A stretch of DNA of 64,000 nt. Origin: Pseudorhodoferax sp. Leaf274. Its GTDB lineage: Bacteria > Pseudomonadota > Gammaproteobacteria > Burkholderiales > Burkholderiaceae_C. The stretch lies in NCBI RefSeq assembly GCF_001422445.1, contig NZ_LMNA01000027.1:1-64000 (forward strand), given 5' to 3'. Both the position numbers and the translations under genes were made by a program. Positions 10,549 through 18,671 of the stretch are shown piece by piece (position 1 is the stretch's first letter; each line of letters opens with the position of its first letter). Below the pieces are notes generated by a model. It saw nothing but the letters and a program-made list of their open reading frames with translations, had not been told where the DNA came from and did no database searches.

Positions 10549-13226
10549 TGCAGATCACCCGCCTGCGCGTCGAGCAGCTGCGCCGCTTCCACGCCCCGTT
10601 CGAACTGGCCGGCTTCACCACCGGCCTGAACATCCTGGCCGGCCCCAACGAGGCCGGCAAGAGCACGCTGGTGCGCGCCATCCGCGCGGCCTTCTTCGAG
10701 CGCCACAAGTCCAGCATGGTCGACGACCTGCGGCCATGGACCGATGGCAGCGGCGCCGCGCCGCGCGTGGAGATCGACTTCGAACTCGCGGGCCAGCCGC
10801 ACCGCCTGGTCAAGAGCTTCTTGGGCAAGAAGCGCTGCGTGCTGGCGGTCGGCACGCGCCAGCTCGAAGGCACCGACGCAGAGGACCACCTGGCCCAGCT
10901 GTTCGGCTACGCCTACGCCGGCAAGGGCGCGAGCAAGCCCGAGCACTGGGGCATCCCGGGGCTGCTGTGGGTGGAACAGGGCAGCGGGCAGGACCTGGAG
11001 GTCCGGCACGCGCGCGAGCACCTGCACGACGCGCTGCAGGGCCAGGGCGAGACCGCGGGCGCACTGGCCGCGACCGGCGGCGACGCGCTGCTGGAGCGGC
11101 TGCGCAAGGACCGGGCCGAACTGCTGACCGCCACGGGCAAGCCCACCGGCGACCACCGGGAGGCCATCGACGCGGTGGCCCGGCACCAGGCCGACATCGC
11201 CGCGCTGGACGCGCAGATCGCGCACTACCGCGAGCAGGTCGACCGGCTCGACACGCTGCGCCGCGCGCACGCGCTGGATGCGGCCCAGCAGCCCTGGGAC
11301 GCGCTGGAGCGCGAGCTGGCCCAGGCGCGCACGCTGCAGGCCGCGCTGGACGCCAGCGCGCGCCAGCTCGGCGAAGACCGCCAGCGCCTGGCGGACCTGG
11401 CCCGCACGCGCGAGCTGCTGGGACAGCGCCTGGCCTCGTTCGCCCAGCAGGAAGACGACCTGGCTCGGCGCCAGACCGCGCTGGCCCAGTCCGAGGCGGC
11501 GGCGCAGTCGGCCGATACCGCGGCGGCGCAGTCGCAACAGCGCGTCGACGCGGCCCAGGGGCGCGCGCAAGCCACCCAGCTGCTGGCCCAGGCCGCCCAG
11601 CAACAGGCGCTGCGCGACAGCCTGCAGCAGCAGCTGGAGCAGGCCAGCGCCGACGCCGCGCGCGCCGCCCAGGCCTTGCAGCGCGGCGAGGCCGCCCATG
11701 CCGAACTCGCGGCGCAGCGCGCCCAGGCCGCCGCGCAGCCGGCCATCACCGCCAGGCAGCTGCAGCAGCTGCGCACGCTGGTGCAGGCGCGCGAACAGGC
11801 CGCGCTGCGCCACCAGGCCGTGGCCACGCGGCTGGCCTGGCGGCTGCCGCCCGGCCAGGGCCTGCACCTTGACGACCGCCCGCTCGAGGACCAGGGCGAA
11901 CTGCTGCTGGCCGCCCCGGCCCTGGTGCGCCTGCCCGGCGGCGGCGAACTGCGCATCACGCCCGGCGGCCAGGACCTGGCCGATTTGGCCCGCAACGACC
12001 GCGAGGCCAGCCACCGGCTGCAGCAGGCCCTGGCCGCGCTGGGACTGGCCGACCTGGCCGAGGCCGAGGCCCGGCTCGCGGCCTGCAGCGCCGCCCAGGG
12101 CGCCGTGCAGCTGGCCGAGCAGGCGCTGGCCATCGTCGCGCCGCAGGGGCTGGACGCGCTGCACACCGCCTGCGCGCAGGTGCAGGCCCGCATGCAGGCG
12201 GCCGAAGCCGCCCTCGCCCGCCTGCCGGCCTCGATGCCTGGCGCGCTGCCCGGCACCGCGTCCGAAGCCATTCCCGCGGCCCATGCCGCAGCGGCCGAGC
12301 AGGCCGCGCAGCAGGCCCTGGCCACCGCGCGCGAAGCCCATGCGCAGGCACAGGCCCGGCAGGCCGCTGCCAGCAGCCGGCGCGATGCCGCGCGCACCGA
12401 ACTGCAGGCCGCACAGGCCCGGCTGGCCGCGCCCGAACGCAGCGCCCAGCAGGAGGCCGCGCAACAGCAGCTGCTGCAGGCCCAGGCCGAGCACCAGGCA
12501 CTCGACGCGCGCGTGGCGCAGACGGCAGCCGGCCTGCAATCGGCCCGGCCCGACATCGTGGCGCAGGACATCGCGCGGCTGGCGCGCAGCACCGCGCAGC
12601 TGCGCGCGAGCCACCAGCAGCGGCACGAGCAGATCCTCGTGCTGCACAGCGCGCTGCAGCAGGCCGGCGCCCAGGGCCTGGAGGAGCAACGCGCGGCGCT
12701 GGCCGGCGAACTGCAGCGCGCGCTGCGCCGCCAGCAGGAACTGCAGCGCCGCGCCGCCGCGCTCGACCTGCTCTGCGAACGCCTGCAGGCCCGCCGCCAG
12801 GCCACGTTGGCCCGGCTGCAGGCGCCGTTGGCACAGCGCCTGCAGCACTACCTGCCGCTGCTGCTGCCCGGCGCCAGCATGCAGATCGACGAGCAGCTGG
12901 CCCCCGCGCTGCTGACGCGGCCGCGCACGGCCGGGGCGGCAGGCGCGGCCGAATCCGGCGCGGTGGATGCCCTGAGCTTCGGCGCGCGCGAGCAGCTGGG
13001 CCTGATCAGCCGCTTCGCCTACGCCGACCTGCTGCAGCAGGCCGGCCGGCCCACGCTGCTGATCCTGGACGACGCGCTCGTGCACAGCGACAGCGAGCGC
13101 CTGGCCAGCATGAAGCGCGTGCTGTTCGACGCGGCCCAGCGCCACCAGGTGCTGCTGTTCACCTGCCACCCCGCGCTGTGGCGCGACATGGGCGTGGCGG
13201 TGCGCACCCTGGACGGCGGCGGCTGA
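10545..13226 (+). CDS. SMC/Rad50-like ATPase (YhaN/SbcC-like)
   Basis: An 893-residue protein. The N-terminus has the P-loop GPNEAGKSTL (about residues 28-37) and the C-terminus has the ABC signature region LSFGAREQLGL and Walker B LLILDDALVHSD followed by the switch His in FTCHP. The roughly 600 residues between are Ala-, Gln-, Arg- and Leu-rich coiled coil. No CxxC zinc hook is visible at the coil tip, unlike Rad50/SbcC, matching the hook-less YhaN-like type. It forms the partner of the nuclease encoded just upstream, with which it overlaps by four bases. Expected role: ATP-driven holding or opening of DNA ends for processing. Confidence 0.85.
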   Translation: MMQITRLRVEQLRRFHAPFELAGFTTGLNILAGPNEAGKSTLVRAIRAAFFERHKSSMVDDLRPWTDGSGAAPRVEIDFELAGQPHRLVKSFLGKKRCVLAVGTRQLEGTDAEDHLAQLFGYAYAGKGASKPEHWGIPGLLWVEQGSGQDLEVRHAREHLHDALQGQGETAGALAATGGDALLERLRKDRAELLTATGKPTGDHREAIDAVARHQADIAALDAQIAHYREQVDRLDTLRRAHALDAAQQPWDALERELAQARTLQAALDASARQLGEDRQRLADLARTRELLGQRLASFAQQEDDLARRQTALAQSEAAAQSADTAAAQSQQRVDAAQGRAQATQLLAQAAQQQALRDSLQQQLEQASADAARAAQALQRGEAAHAELAAQRAQAAAQPAITARQLQQLRTLVQAREQAALRHQAVATRLAWRLPPGQGLHLDDRPLEDQGELLLAAPALVRLPGGGELRITPGGQDLADLARNDREASHRLQQALAALGLADLAEAEARLAACSAAQGAVQLAEQALAIVAPQGLDALHTACAQVQARMQAAEAALARLPASMPGALPGTASEAIPAAHAAAAEQAAQQALATAREAHAQAQARQAAASSRRDAARTELQAAQARLAAPERSAQQEAAQQQLLQAQAEHQALDARVAQTAAGLQSARPDIVAQDIARLARSTAQLRASHQQRHEQILVLHSALQQAGAQGLEEQRAALAGELQRALRRQQELQRRAAALDLLCERLQARRQATLARLQAPLAQRLQHYLPLLLPGASMQIDEQLAPALLTRPRTAGAAGAAESGAVDALSFGAREQLGLISRFAYADLLQQAGRPTLLILDDALVHSDSERLASMKRVLFDAAQRHQVLLFTCHPALWRDMGVAVRTLDGGG

Positions 13227-13263
13227 TCCAAGGCCCGCGGCGGCGCGGATGGCCGCGCCCTCC

Positions 13264-13269
13264 TACAAT
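13264..13269 (+). promoter_or_regulatory. candidate -10 box of the J-domain operon
   Basis: TACAAT lies 51 bases upstream of the J-domain ATG, in the gap after the ATPase stop codon. It is the typical sigma70 -10 hexamer form seen in this GC-rich lineage. A -35 element is not obvious. If real, the J-domain cluster is transcribed separately from the nuclease-ATPase pair. Confidence 0.4.
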
Positions 13270-13319
13270 CGCCGCCTTTTGCGGTTCGCCGTGAACCGCG
13301 AACCGCAGGAAGACACCGC

Positions 13320-13595
13320 ATGCAAGACCACTATCTCGCCCTGGGTGTCGGCAGTGGCGCAAGCCTGGCGGACATCAAGAAGGCCTACCGCCACCAGGCC
13401 GCCCTCCACCACCCGGACCGCAGCACCGCACCCGATGCCGCCACGCGCTTTCGCGCCGTCCAGGAGGCCTATGACGTCCTCGGCGATACCGCCAAACGCG
13501 AGGCCTACGACAACAACCGCAAGCGCAACCTGCTCGACGATCCGCTGGAAACAGCCCGCGGGATCTGGGCGGACTACTTCCACAAGCTGATCTAG
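13320..13595 (+). CDS. minimal J-domain (DnaJ-like) protein
   Basis: A 91-residue protein that is almost only a J domain. It opens with the usual helix I (DHYLALGV), has helix II with [12 protein letters not shown] and the invariant HPD at 31-33, then helix III ([13 protein letters not shown]) and a short C-terminal tail ([21 protein letters not shown]). There is no Gly/Phe region, zinc finger or substrate-binding domain, so it is a co-chaperone that would recruit and stimulate a DnaK-type Hsp70 on a specific client. AGGAAG precedes the start. Three genes of unknown function follow in the same direction, the first two at 2-3 bp, making their products candidate clients. Confidence 0.85.
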   Translation: MQDHYLALGVGSGASLADIKKAYRHQAALHHPDRSTAPDAATRFRAVQEAYDVLGDTAKREAYDNNRKRNLLDDPLETARGIWADYFHKLI

Positions 13596-13598
13596 CCG

Positions 13599-14174
13599 AT
13601 GCACGTCTCCCCCTTCTTCCACAACCTGCGCTCGGCCTACCTGGCCGAACTGGACGACATGCGCCACGACTCCGAGGGACAGTTCGTGCTGGACCGGCGG
13701 CTGGCCGAGCGGCGCGGCGAGCTCGGGTTCCTGGTCCACATGCTGGAAGCCAGCCCCGAGATGGTGGCGGTGGTGCTGCACAAGGCCTTCCGCTTCACGT
13801 CCGCGCCGGCCATGGACCGCCTGCTGGCCTGCGAGCCCGACGACCTGCCCGCGTGGGAGAGCCTGCGCCAGACCATCGACGTCGCCCCCTGGGCCACGGC
13901 CACGGTCCAGATGCTGCGCGAGCAGGCCGCCGGCGACAACTTCCTGAGCGTGGCCGCCGCGCTGGAATACATGGCCGGCAGCCCCCGGCACGCCGGCGCC
14001 GGCATGGACGACGGCGACGATGCGCAGGACACCGACACCGACCAGGATCCTGACGACAACGCGGACGGCCGCCAACCCCTGTCGGCCGACGACCTGGACG
14101 ACGCCGACGCCCAGAGCCGCGAGGAGGCCCGCGCCGACTGGCTGGCCGACCAAGGCTTCGACCGCAAGGACTGA
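13599..14174 (+). CDS. uncharacterised protein with acidic C-terminal region
   Basis: A 191-residue soluble protein that I do not recognise. The first 125 residues are mostly helical by composition (SPFFHNLRSAYLAELDDM; then FLVHMLEASPEMVAVVLHKAF). The C-terminal third is strongly acidic (Asp-rich between about 128 and 160) and probably disordered, ending EEARADWLADQGFDRKD. It starts 3 bp after the J-domain gene and ends 2 bp before the next gene, so it is expressed with them. An acidic tail is common in binding partners of basic proteins or chaperone clients, but no function can be assigned. Confidence 0.65.
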   Translation: MHVSPFFHNLRSAYLAELDDMRHDSEGQFVLDRRLAERRGELGFLVHMLEASPEMVAVVLHKAFRFTSAPAMDRLLACEPDDLPAWESLRQTIDVAPWATATVQMLREQAAGDNFLSVAAALEYMAGSPRHAGAGMDDGDDAQDTDTDQDPDDNADGRQPLSADDLDDADAQSREEARADWLADQGFDRKD

Positions 14175-14176
14175 AC

Positions 14177-14929
14177 ATGGACCACCACCTTGCCCTGATC
14201 GAGAAGACCCAGAGCCTGATTGCCGCGGGCGACATCGCCGGCGCCGAATCCGCCCTCACCGAACTGGCCGACGCCGAGGGCGACGCGGCGCTCATGGTGG
14301 TGCTGGACCAGCTGGCGCCCAAGGACATCCTGGCGGTGATGCGCGAGTACGACCCGTCCCGCGAGTCGGTCGTGAGCCTGCTGGTCACACCGGAGCAGTT
14401 CGCGCACGCCATCGTCATCGAGAAGCGCTACAAGGACCTCACCCACACGCACCTGCGCGGCATGGTCAACGCCATCGTCTTCCGCGAGGACGCCGACCCG
14501 GTGGCCTTCCTGACCGCCGTGGGCGACCTGGAGGGCGGCAGCGAGGCCATGGCCAACTACTTCGCCGAGAAGTGGGCCCGCATCGAGGCCTTCGCCCGCA
14601 GCGGCACCTTCGACACCGTCGAGGAAGACGGCGAGATGCTGTCGGAGACGGCGCTGCTGGCCTCGGCCTATGCCAGCCCCAGGGTCGAGCTGGAGGAGGT
14701 GGCCGACCAGGACTGGATGGAGCTGGCCTGGCGCATGCGCTACGAGTGCCCGGACCTGTTCACGGAAACCTTGCTGGTCATGCGTGCCCAGGCGCGCGCC
14801 CAGCACCTCGGCCTGGACGAGGAGGAAGAGGCCGAGGAGGAACAGGACACGCGCGTGGAAACCCGCGACACCGACCGCGGCCGCGGCACGCCGGCGGCGC
14901 GCGACGACGACGAAGAGTCTGCGATCTGA
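14177..14929 (+). CDS. uncharacterised soluble protein with acidic tail
   Basis: A 250-residue protein with no recognised domain, membrane segment or signal peptide. The N-terminal 200 residues look alpha-helical, resembling a HEAT- or TPR-like fold in amino-acid pattern only (LALIEKTQSLIAAGDIAGAESALTEL looks like a helical pair). Residues about 213-250 form a Glu/Asp/Arg-rich tail. AAGGAC in the end of the preceding gene may be its ribosome site. It shares with the preceding gene a helical body plus acidic C-terminus, suggesting similar roles in one complex. Function unknown. Confidence 0.65.
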   Translation: MDHHLALIEKTQSLIAAGDIAGAESALTELADAEGDAALMVVLDQLAPKDILAVMREYDPSRESVVSLLVTPEQFAHAIVIEKRYKDLTHTHLRGMVNAIVFREDADPVAFLTAVGDLEGGSEAMANYFAEKWARIEAFARSGTFDTVEEDGEMLSETALLASAYASPRVELEEVADQDWMELAWRMRYECPDLFTETLLVMRAQARAQHLGLDEEEEAEEEQDTRVETRDTDRGRGTPAARDDDEESAI

Positions 14930-15031
14930 TGGACCACGCCGTGGCATGGCCAGCCCAGCGGCCTTCGGCACAACGGCTTGCTGGCCGAACCCACGCGCCG
15001 TCGACGGCGCGCAGCGCCATGGGCCTGCGAG

Positions 15032-16273
15032 ATGACTGACGTCCCCGCCCAGGCCGTCGCGCTGTTCGACGAGCGGCCCTTCTTCGAGAAGGCCCTGCAG
15101 CACGGCGTGCGCCACGGGATCATCGCGCCCGAAAAGCTGGCCGCGATGTGCCAGGAGGCGCCCAAGGGCATGGTGCAGATCGCGCGCTACTTCGGCACCG
15201 AGTACCTGCGCCCCGACCTGGAGATGGCCCGGGAGCGGCTGGTCAACCTCGTGAGCCTGTACCTGGAGCACTCCTGCGGCGGCGACCTCGACCTGGCGGC
15301 GCAGTCCCTGCGCGACCACAGCCTGCTGTCGCGCTCCAAGGGCGGCTCGGACATGCTCAAGGCGCTGATCGCCATGCCCCAGAGCAGCCACTTCGGCATG
15401 CAGGAGCACGGCGTCTTCGAAGACAAGCACATCCCCTTGCTGGCCAGGTGGACGCTGCGCAGCCTGCCCGAGTACCAGGCCGAGCGCGCCGCGCGCAGCC
15501 ATGCCACGACCCTGGTGGATGCGGCCGTCTGGATGGCGGCGCAGCTGGGCCTGGACGCCGACGACCTGGAAGATGCCGGCAAGGACGCCGAAGCCGTGGT
15601 GCGCACGGCCCTGCTGGTGCGGGCCTGCCGGCGCAGCGCCATGCCCGACTGGGCCGGCTTCGAGAAGATGGTGCTGGGCCTGCGCAGGAAGTACGCGCGG
15701 CCCGCGGACGGCCAGGCCGCGCAGGTGGCGCAGGTGCCCATCTCCCTGCCCAAGGACCTGCCCGCGCCCTTCGTCGACGCAGTGCAGTCGGTGCAGGCTT
15801 CGGTGGTGCAGGACCTGCCCAGGATCCTGGATGCCACGCTCGGCGTGCGCAAGCTCTTCGACCAGACGCCGGCCTTCCTGGGCCGCTACTTCTGGTCCGA
15901 GGACGCCATGGCCGACCTGGACCACTTCGAGCGCAGCAACAGCGCCCTGTGGCACAAGGCCACCGAGGGCCACAGCGACGACAGTTCGCTGCTGACGCTG
16001 TTCCTGTGCATCGCGGCGCAGGGCAAACATGCCACGCTGCTGACCGAGAAGGCCGCGGCCAGCCTGGTCCGCAAGATCCGCAAGTCCGGCCTGGATGCCG
16101 AGTTGCCCAGGCAGTTCATCGTGCAGCACGCGCCTGTCGCGCTGCGCAGCGACTACCTGCACCTGTGGGACGCCTTCATCGCGGAAGCCGAACCCGTGTT
16201 GCGCAGCGACCGCGTGCAGGCCGCGGCCGATGCGCTGGCGCTGCTGCGGCGCGAGTGCAACATCGTGGGGTGA
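15032..16273 (+). CDS. uncharacterised 413-residue helical protein of the J-domain cluster
   Basis: A soluble protein without a signal peptide. I start at ATG 15032 (MTDVPAQAV); a longer frame from 14978 encodes an Arg-rich, unlikely extension. The body is helical and rich in Leu, Ala and charged residues, with segments such as AMCQEAPKGMVQIARYFGTEYL and VQASVVQDLPRILDATLGVRKL. The segments do not match any enzyme motif I know. It lies about 100 bp after the previous gene in the same orientation, so it either belongs to the same operon or has its own start site. A translated hairpin-like sequence follows it. Family not recognised. Confidence 0.65.
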   Translation: MTDVPAQAVALFDERPFFEKALQHGVRHGIIAPEKLAAMCQEAPKGMVQIARYFGTEYLRPDLEMARERLVNLVSLYLEHSCGGDLDLAAQSLRDHSLLSRSKGGSDMLKALIAMPQSSHFGMQEHGVFEDKHIPLLARWTLRSLPEYQAERAARSHATTLVDAAVWMAAQLGLDADDLEDAGKDAEAVVRTALLVRACRRSAMPDWAGFEKMVLGLRRKYARPADGQAAQVAQVPISLPKDLPAPFVDAVQSVQASVVQDLPRILDATLGVRKLFDQTPAFLGRYFWSEDAMADLDHFERSNSALWHKATEGHSDDSSLLTLFLCIAAQGKHATLLTEKAAASLVRKIRKSGLDAELPRQFIVQHAPVALRSDYLHLWDAFIAEAEPVLRSDRVQAAADALALLRRECNIVG

Positions 16274-16335
16274 TGGCCGCTTGCATGGCGAGTGCTGCAC
16301 GGTCGGCCGCCTGAACACCGCCCCACGTCCACCCG

Positions 16336-16352
16336 TGCGGGCCACGCCCGCA
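16336..16352. terminator. stem-loop between convergent genes
   Basis: TGCGGGC, a 3-base loop and GCCCGCA form a perfect 7-bp stem 62 bases after the end of the J-domain cluster and facing the convergent citrate synthase-like gene. There is no T-run, so it may be a weak or bidirectional terminator. Confidence 0.35.
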
Positions 16353-16419
16353 GCCCTCGGGCATTGAAGATGCGCCCGGGGACGGTGCCTGCGATGGCCT
16401 CCGCCTTCCGGACGAAGCC

Positions 16420-17583
16420 CTACCCGCCCGCCGGCACCGGCCCCACGTAGCGCCCGCGCGGCCGGATCACCTGCGTCACGCCCAGCTGCTCCAGGCTGTG
16501 CGCCAGCAGCCCAACGCTGCGCGCCGTGGCCATGATGCCGAAGGCCGCATCGGGCGGCAGGCCGTGGTGCGCCACCAGCGCGGCCAGCGCCACGTCCACG
16601 TTGGGCTGCAGGCCCGTGAGCGTGGTCACGCGTTCGATGAAGCGCGCGATCACGGGCGGCGCCTCGAAGCGCGCCAGCAGGGCCGCAGCGCGCGGGTCGC
16701 CGTCGGGGTACAGGAAGTGGCCGAAGCCGGCGAACGGCTGGCCGGTGGACAGGTAGTGCGCCAGCACCTGCTCTTCGCCCAGGCGCTCGACCTCGGAGAA
16801 CAGCGCGCGCACGCGGCCCGAGGCGTCGCCGTGCAGCGGCCCCGACAGCGTGCTGAGCCCGGCGAGCAGGCAGGCCGGCAGCGAGGCCGCGTTGGACGCG
16901 GCGATGCGCGCGGCGAAGGCCGAACTCGTGAGCTCGTGGTCCAGCAGCAGCACCATGGCCATGCGCAGCAACTCGGCCACCGCGGCCGGCTGCTTCCAGC
17001 CGCGCGCCAGGCGCTGGTGCAGCGGCCCGGCCCCGGGTTTGGCACCGAAGGCATCCGCCACCACGCCCACCAGGCCCTGGCTCTCCTGGTGCAGCACGCG
17101 CGTGCGGCGGCCGCGCGTGGAGTGGCCGCACGCGGCCAGCGCGGCCAGCGCCGTGAACGCGGCGGCGCGGCCGGGGGGTGCGGCCGGGGCGGCACCCGGG
17201 GCCGCTGCGCCGACCGAGGTGAAGTCCACGGGCTGCTCGGCCTCCCACATCCACTGCGCGGCCTCTTCCAGCGTGGCCGATCCGGCCAGTTCCACCGCGT
17301 CGCGGCCGCGGTAGTGCGGCCTGCCCTTGAAGAACGCCGTCAGCGCCGTGGGCACGCTGGGCTCTGCGCCGAACAGCGTGTTGGCGGCCAGCGTCTCGTG
17401 CTTGCGGCCGGCCTGCTTGCGCTTGGCCAGCGCCGCCACGTGTTCGGCGCGGTACAGGCTGCGCCGGGTGTCGGCCGGGTCGGGCGTGACCTCCAGCTTG
17501 CCGCGGCTGACGTAGGCGTACACGGTCTGCGCGCGCACGCCGAGCTGGCGGCACGCCTCGTCCATCGAAATCCAGGAAGCCAT
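16420..17583 (-). CDS. citrate synthase-family protein with N-terminal HTH domain
   Basis: A 387-residue protein. Residues 1-60 form a MerR/excisionase-like helix-turn-helix (ISMDEACRQLGVRAQTVYAYVSRG), and the rest is a citrate synthase fold. Catalytic residues appear to be kept: His251 in SGPLHGDA, His289 in GFGHFLYPDGDPRA and Asp330 in PNVD. The family includes citrate and 2-methylcitrate synthases, here somewhat shorter than usual. ATG 17583 is chosen over a TTG at 17598. It is transcribed away from a 2-hydroxyacid dehydrogenase operon, and the shared spacer carries a clear inverted repeat, so the HTH part may bind there and make this a metabolite-sensing regulator or self-regulating enzyme. 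That dual role is inference. Confidence 0.75.
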   Translation of the reverse strand: MASWISMDEACRQLGVRAQTVYAYVSRGKLEVTPDPADTRRSLYRAEHVAALAKRKQAGRKHETLAANTLFGAEPSVPTALTAFFKGRPHYRGRDAVELAGSATLEEAAQWMWEAEQPVDFTSVGAAAPGAAPAAPPGRAAAFTALAALAACGHSTRGRRTRVLHQESQGLVGVVADAFGAKPGAGPLHQRLARGWKQPAAVAELLRMAMVLLLDHELTSSAFAARIAASNAASLPACLLAGLSTLSGPLHGDASGRVRALFSEVERLGEEQVLAHYLSTGQPFAGFGHFLYPDGDPRAAALLARFEAPPVIARFIERVTTLTGLQPNVDVALAALVAHHGLPPDAAFGIMATARSVGLLAHSLEQLGVTQVIRPRGRYVGPVPAGG

Positions 17584-17604
17584 GGTCGATCGCTGCAATG
17601 TCTA

Positions 17605-17647
17605 TATGTTGATTTTATACATCAATATTTACATTGACATCAACATA
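17605..17647. promoter_or_regulatory. operator-like inverted repeats in divergent promoter
   Basis: An AT-rich island in GC-rich DNA. TATGTTGAT at 17605-17613 is exactly matched by ATCAACATA at 17639-17647. An inner pair TTGAT (17609-17613) and ATCAA (17621-17625) forms a second palindrome with a 7-bp spacer. The repeated unit is about TTGAT/ATCAA. It lies between the HTH-citrate synthase gene and the hydroxyacid dehydrogenase operon and probably overlaps both promoters. Confidence 0.6.
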
Positions 17648-17691
17648 AAACTACCATGCGCCACCCTTCGCCAACCGAGCTTCCGCCGCCC

Positions 17692-18645
17692 ATGAAACCG
17701 CGTGTCCTGCAACTCAACCCCATCCTGATCCCGGCCGTCAACGCCCAACTGGCCGCGCGCTACGAGGTGCACAAGCACTTCGAGCTCAAGGACCCGCAAG
17801 GCTGGCTGCGCGAGCACGGCGCGTCCATCCAGGCCGTGACCACGGGTGGCCACACCGGCATCTCGCGCGAGATGCTGGAGCAGCTGCCCAACCTCAAGGT
17901 GGTGGCCGTGAACGGCGTGGGCACCGACGCGGTGGACCTGGCCTACTGCCGCGCACGCGGCCTGCCCGTCACCGCCACGCTGGGTGCGCTGACCGAGGAC
18001 GTGGCCGACCTCGCCATCGGCCTGCTGATCGCAGCCTGCCGCAACCTCTGTGCGGGCGACCGCTTCGTGCGCGCCGGCCTGTGGGAGGCTCATCCCTCGC
18101 CCGGCGCGATCCCGCTGGCCCGCCGCTTCTCGGGCATGCGCGTGGGCATCGTCGGCCTGGGCCGCGTGGGCCGGGCCGTGGCGGTGCGCGCAGCCGCCTT
18201 CGGCTGCCCCATCGGCTACACCGACCTGCGCGCCATGGACGACGTGCCCTACACCTTCGTCGCCAACCTGGTCGAGCTGGCGCGCGCGTCGGACGCGCTG
18301 GTGCTGTGCGCCGCCGCCGACAAGGCCGAGGGCATCGTCAACGCCGCCGTGCTCGACGCGCTGGGCCCGCGCGGCTTCCTCGTCAACGTGGCGCGTGGCC
18401 GCCTGGTCAACGAGGGCGACCTGACCGAGGCTCTGGTGGCCGGCCGCATCGCCGGCGCCGGCCTGGACGTGTTCGTGGACGAGCCGCGCGTGCCGCAGGC
18501 GCTGCGCGAACACGAGCAGGTGACGCTGCAGGCCCACCGCGCCAGCGCCACCTGGGAGACGCGCACGGCCATGGCGCAGATGGTGCTCGACAGCGTGGAC
18601 CAGGCGCTGGCCGGCCAGCGCCCCGCACTGAGCCTGACGAGCTGA
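17692..18645 (+). CDS. D-isomer-type 2-hydroxyacid dehydrogenase
   Basis: A 317-residue NAD(P)-dependent dehydrogenase (reduction of a 2-oxoacid to a 2-hydroxyacid, or the reverse). The dinucleotide fold has GLGRVG at 155-160. The active-site triad is Arg235 (NVARGRLVN), Glu264 (VDEP) and His282 (QAHRAS). The substrate loop near the N-terminus reads TTGGHTGIS. I start at ATG 17692; ATG 17656 is possible but lies only 8 bases after the operator-like repeat. It is most like glyoxylate/hydroxypyruvate reductases. It is the first gene of a plus-strand operon with two binding proteins, an FAH hydrolase and an SDR. Confidence 0.85.
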   Translation: MKPRVLQLNPILIPAVNAQLAARYEVHKHFELKDPQGWLREHGASIQAVTTGGHTGISREMLEQLPNLKVVAVNGVGTDAVDLAYCRARGLPVTATLGALTEDVADLAIGLLIAACRNLCAGDRFVRAGLWEAHPSPGAIPLARRFSGMRVGIVGLGRVGRAVAVRAAAFGCPIGYTDLRAMDDVPYTFVANLVELARASDALVLCAAADKAEGIVNAAVLDALGPRGFLVNVARGRLVNEGDLTEALVAGRIAGAGLDVFVDEPRVPQALREHEQVTLQAHRASATWETRTAMAQMVLDSVDQALAGQRPALSLTS

Positions 18646-18671
18646 ACCACACCACCTTCCGGAGACACGAC

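Noticed and set aside
13637-17554. A 1305-codon minus-strand frame opposite the J-domain cluster and citrate synthase-like gene
   Set aside because: Translation is His/Gly/Arg-rich shadow of genes on the other strand or in another frame, with no domain; the real genes have motifs in their own frames.
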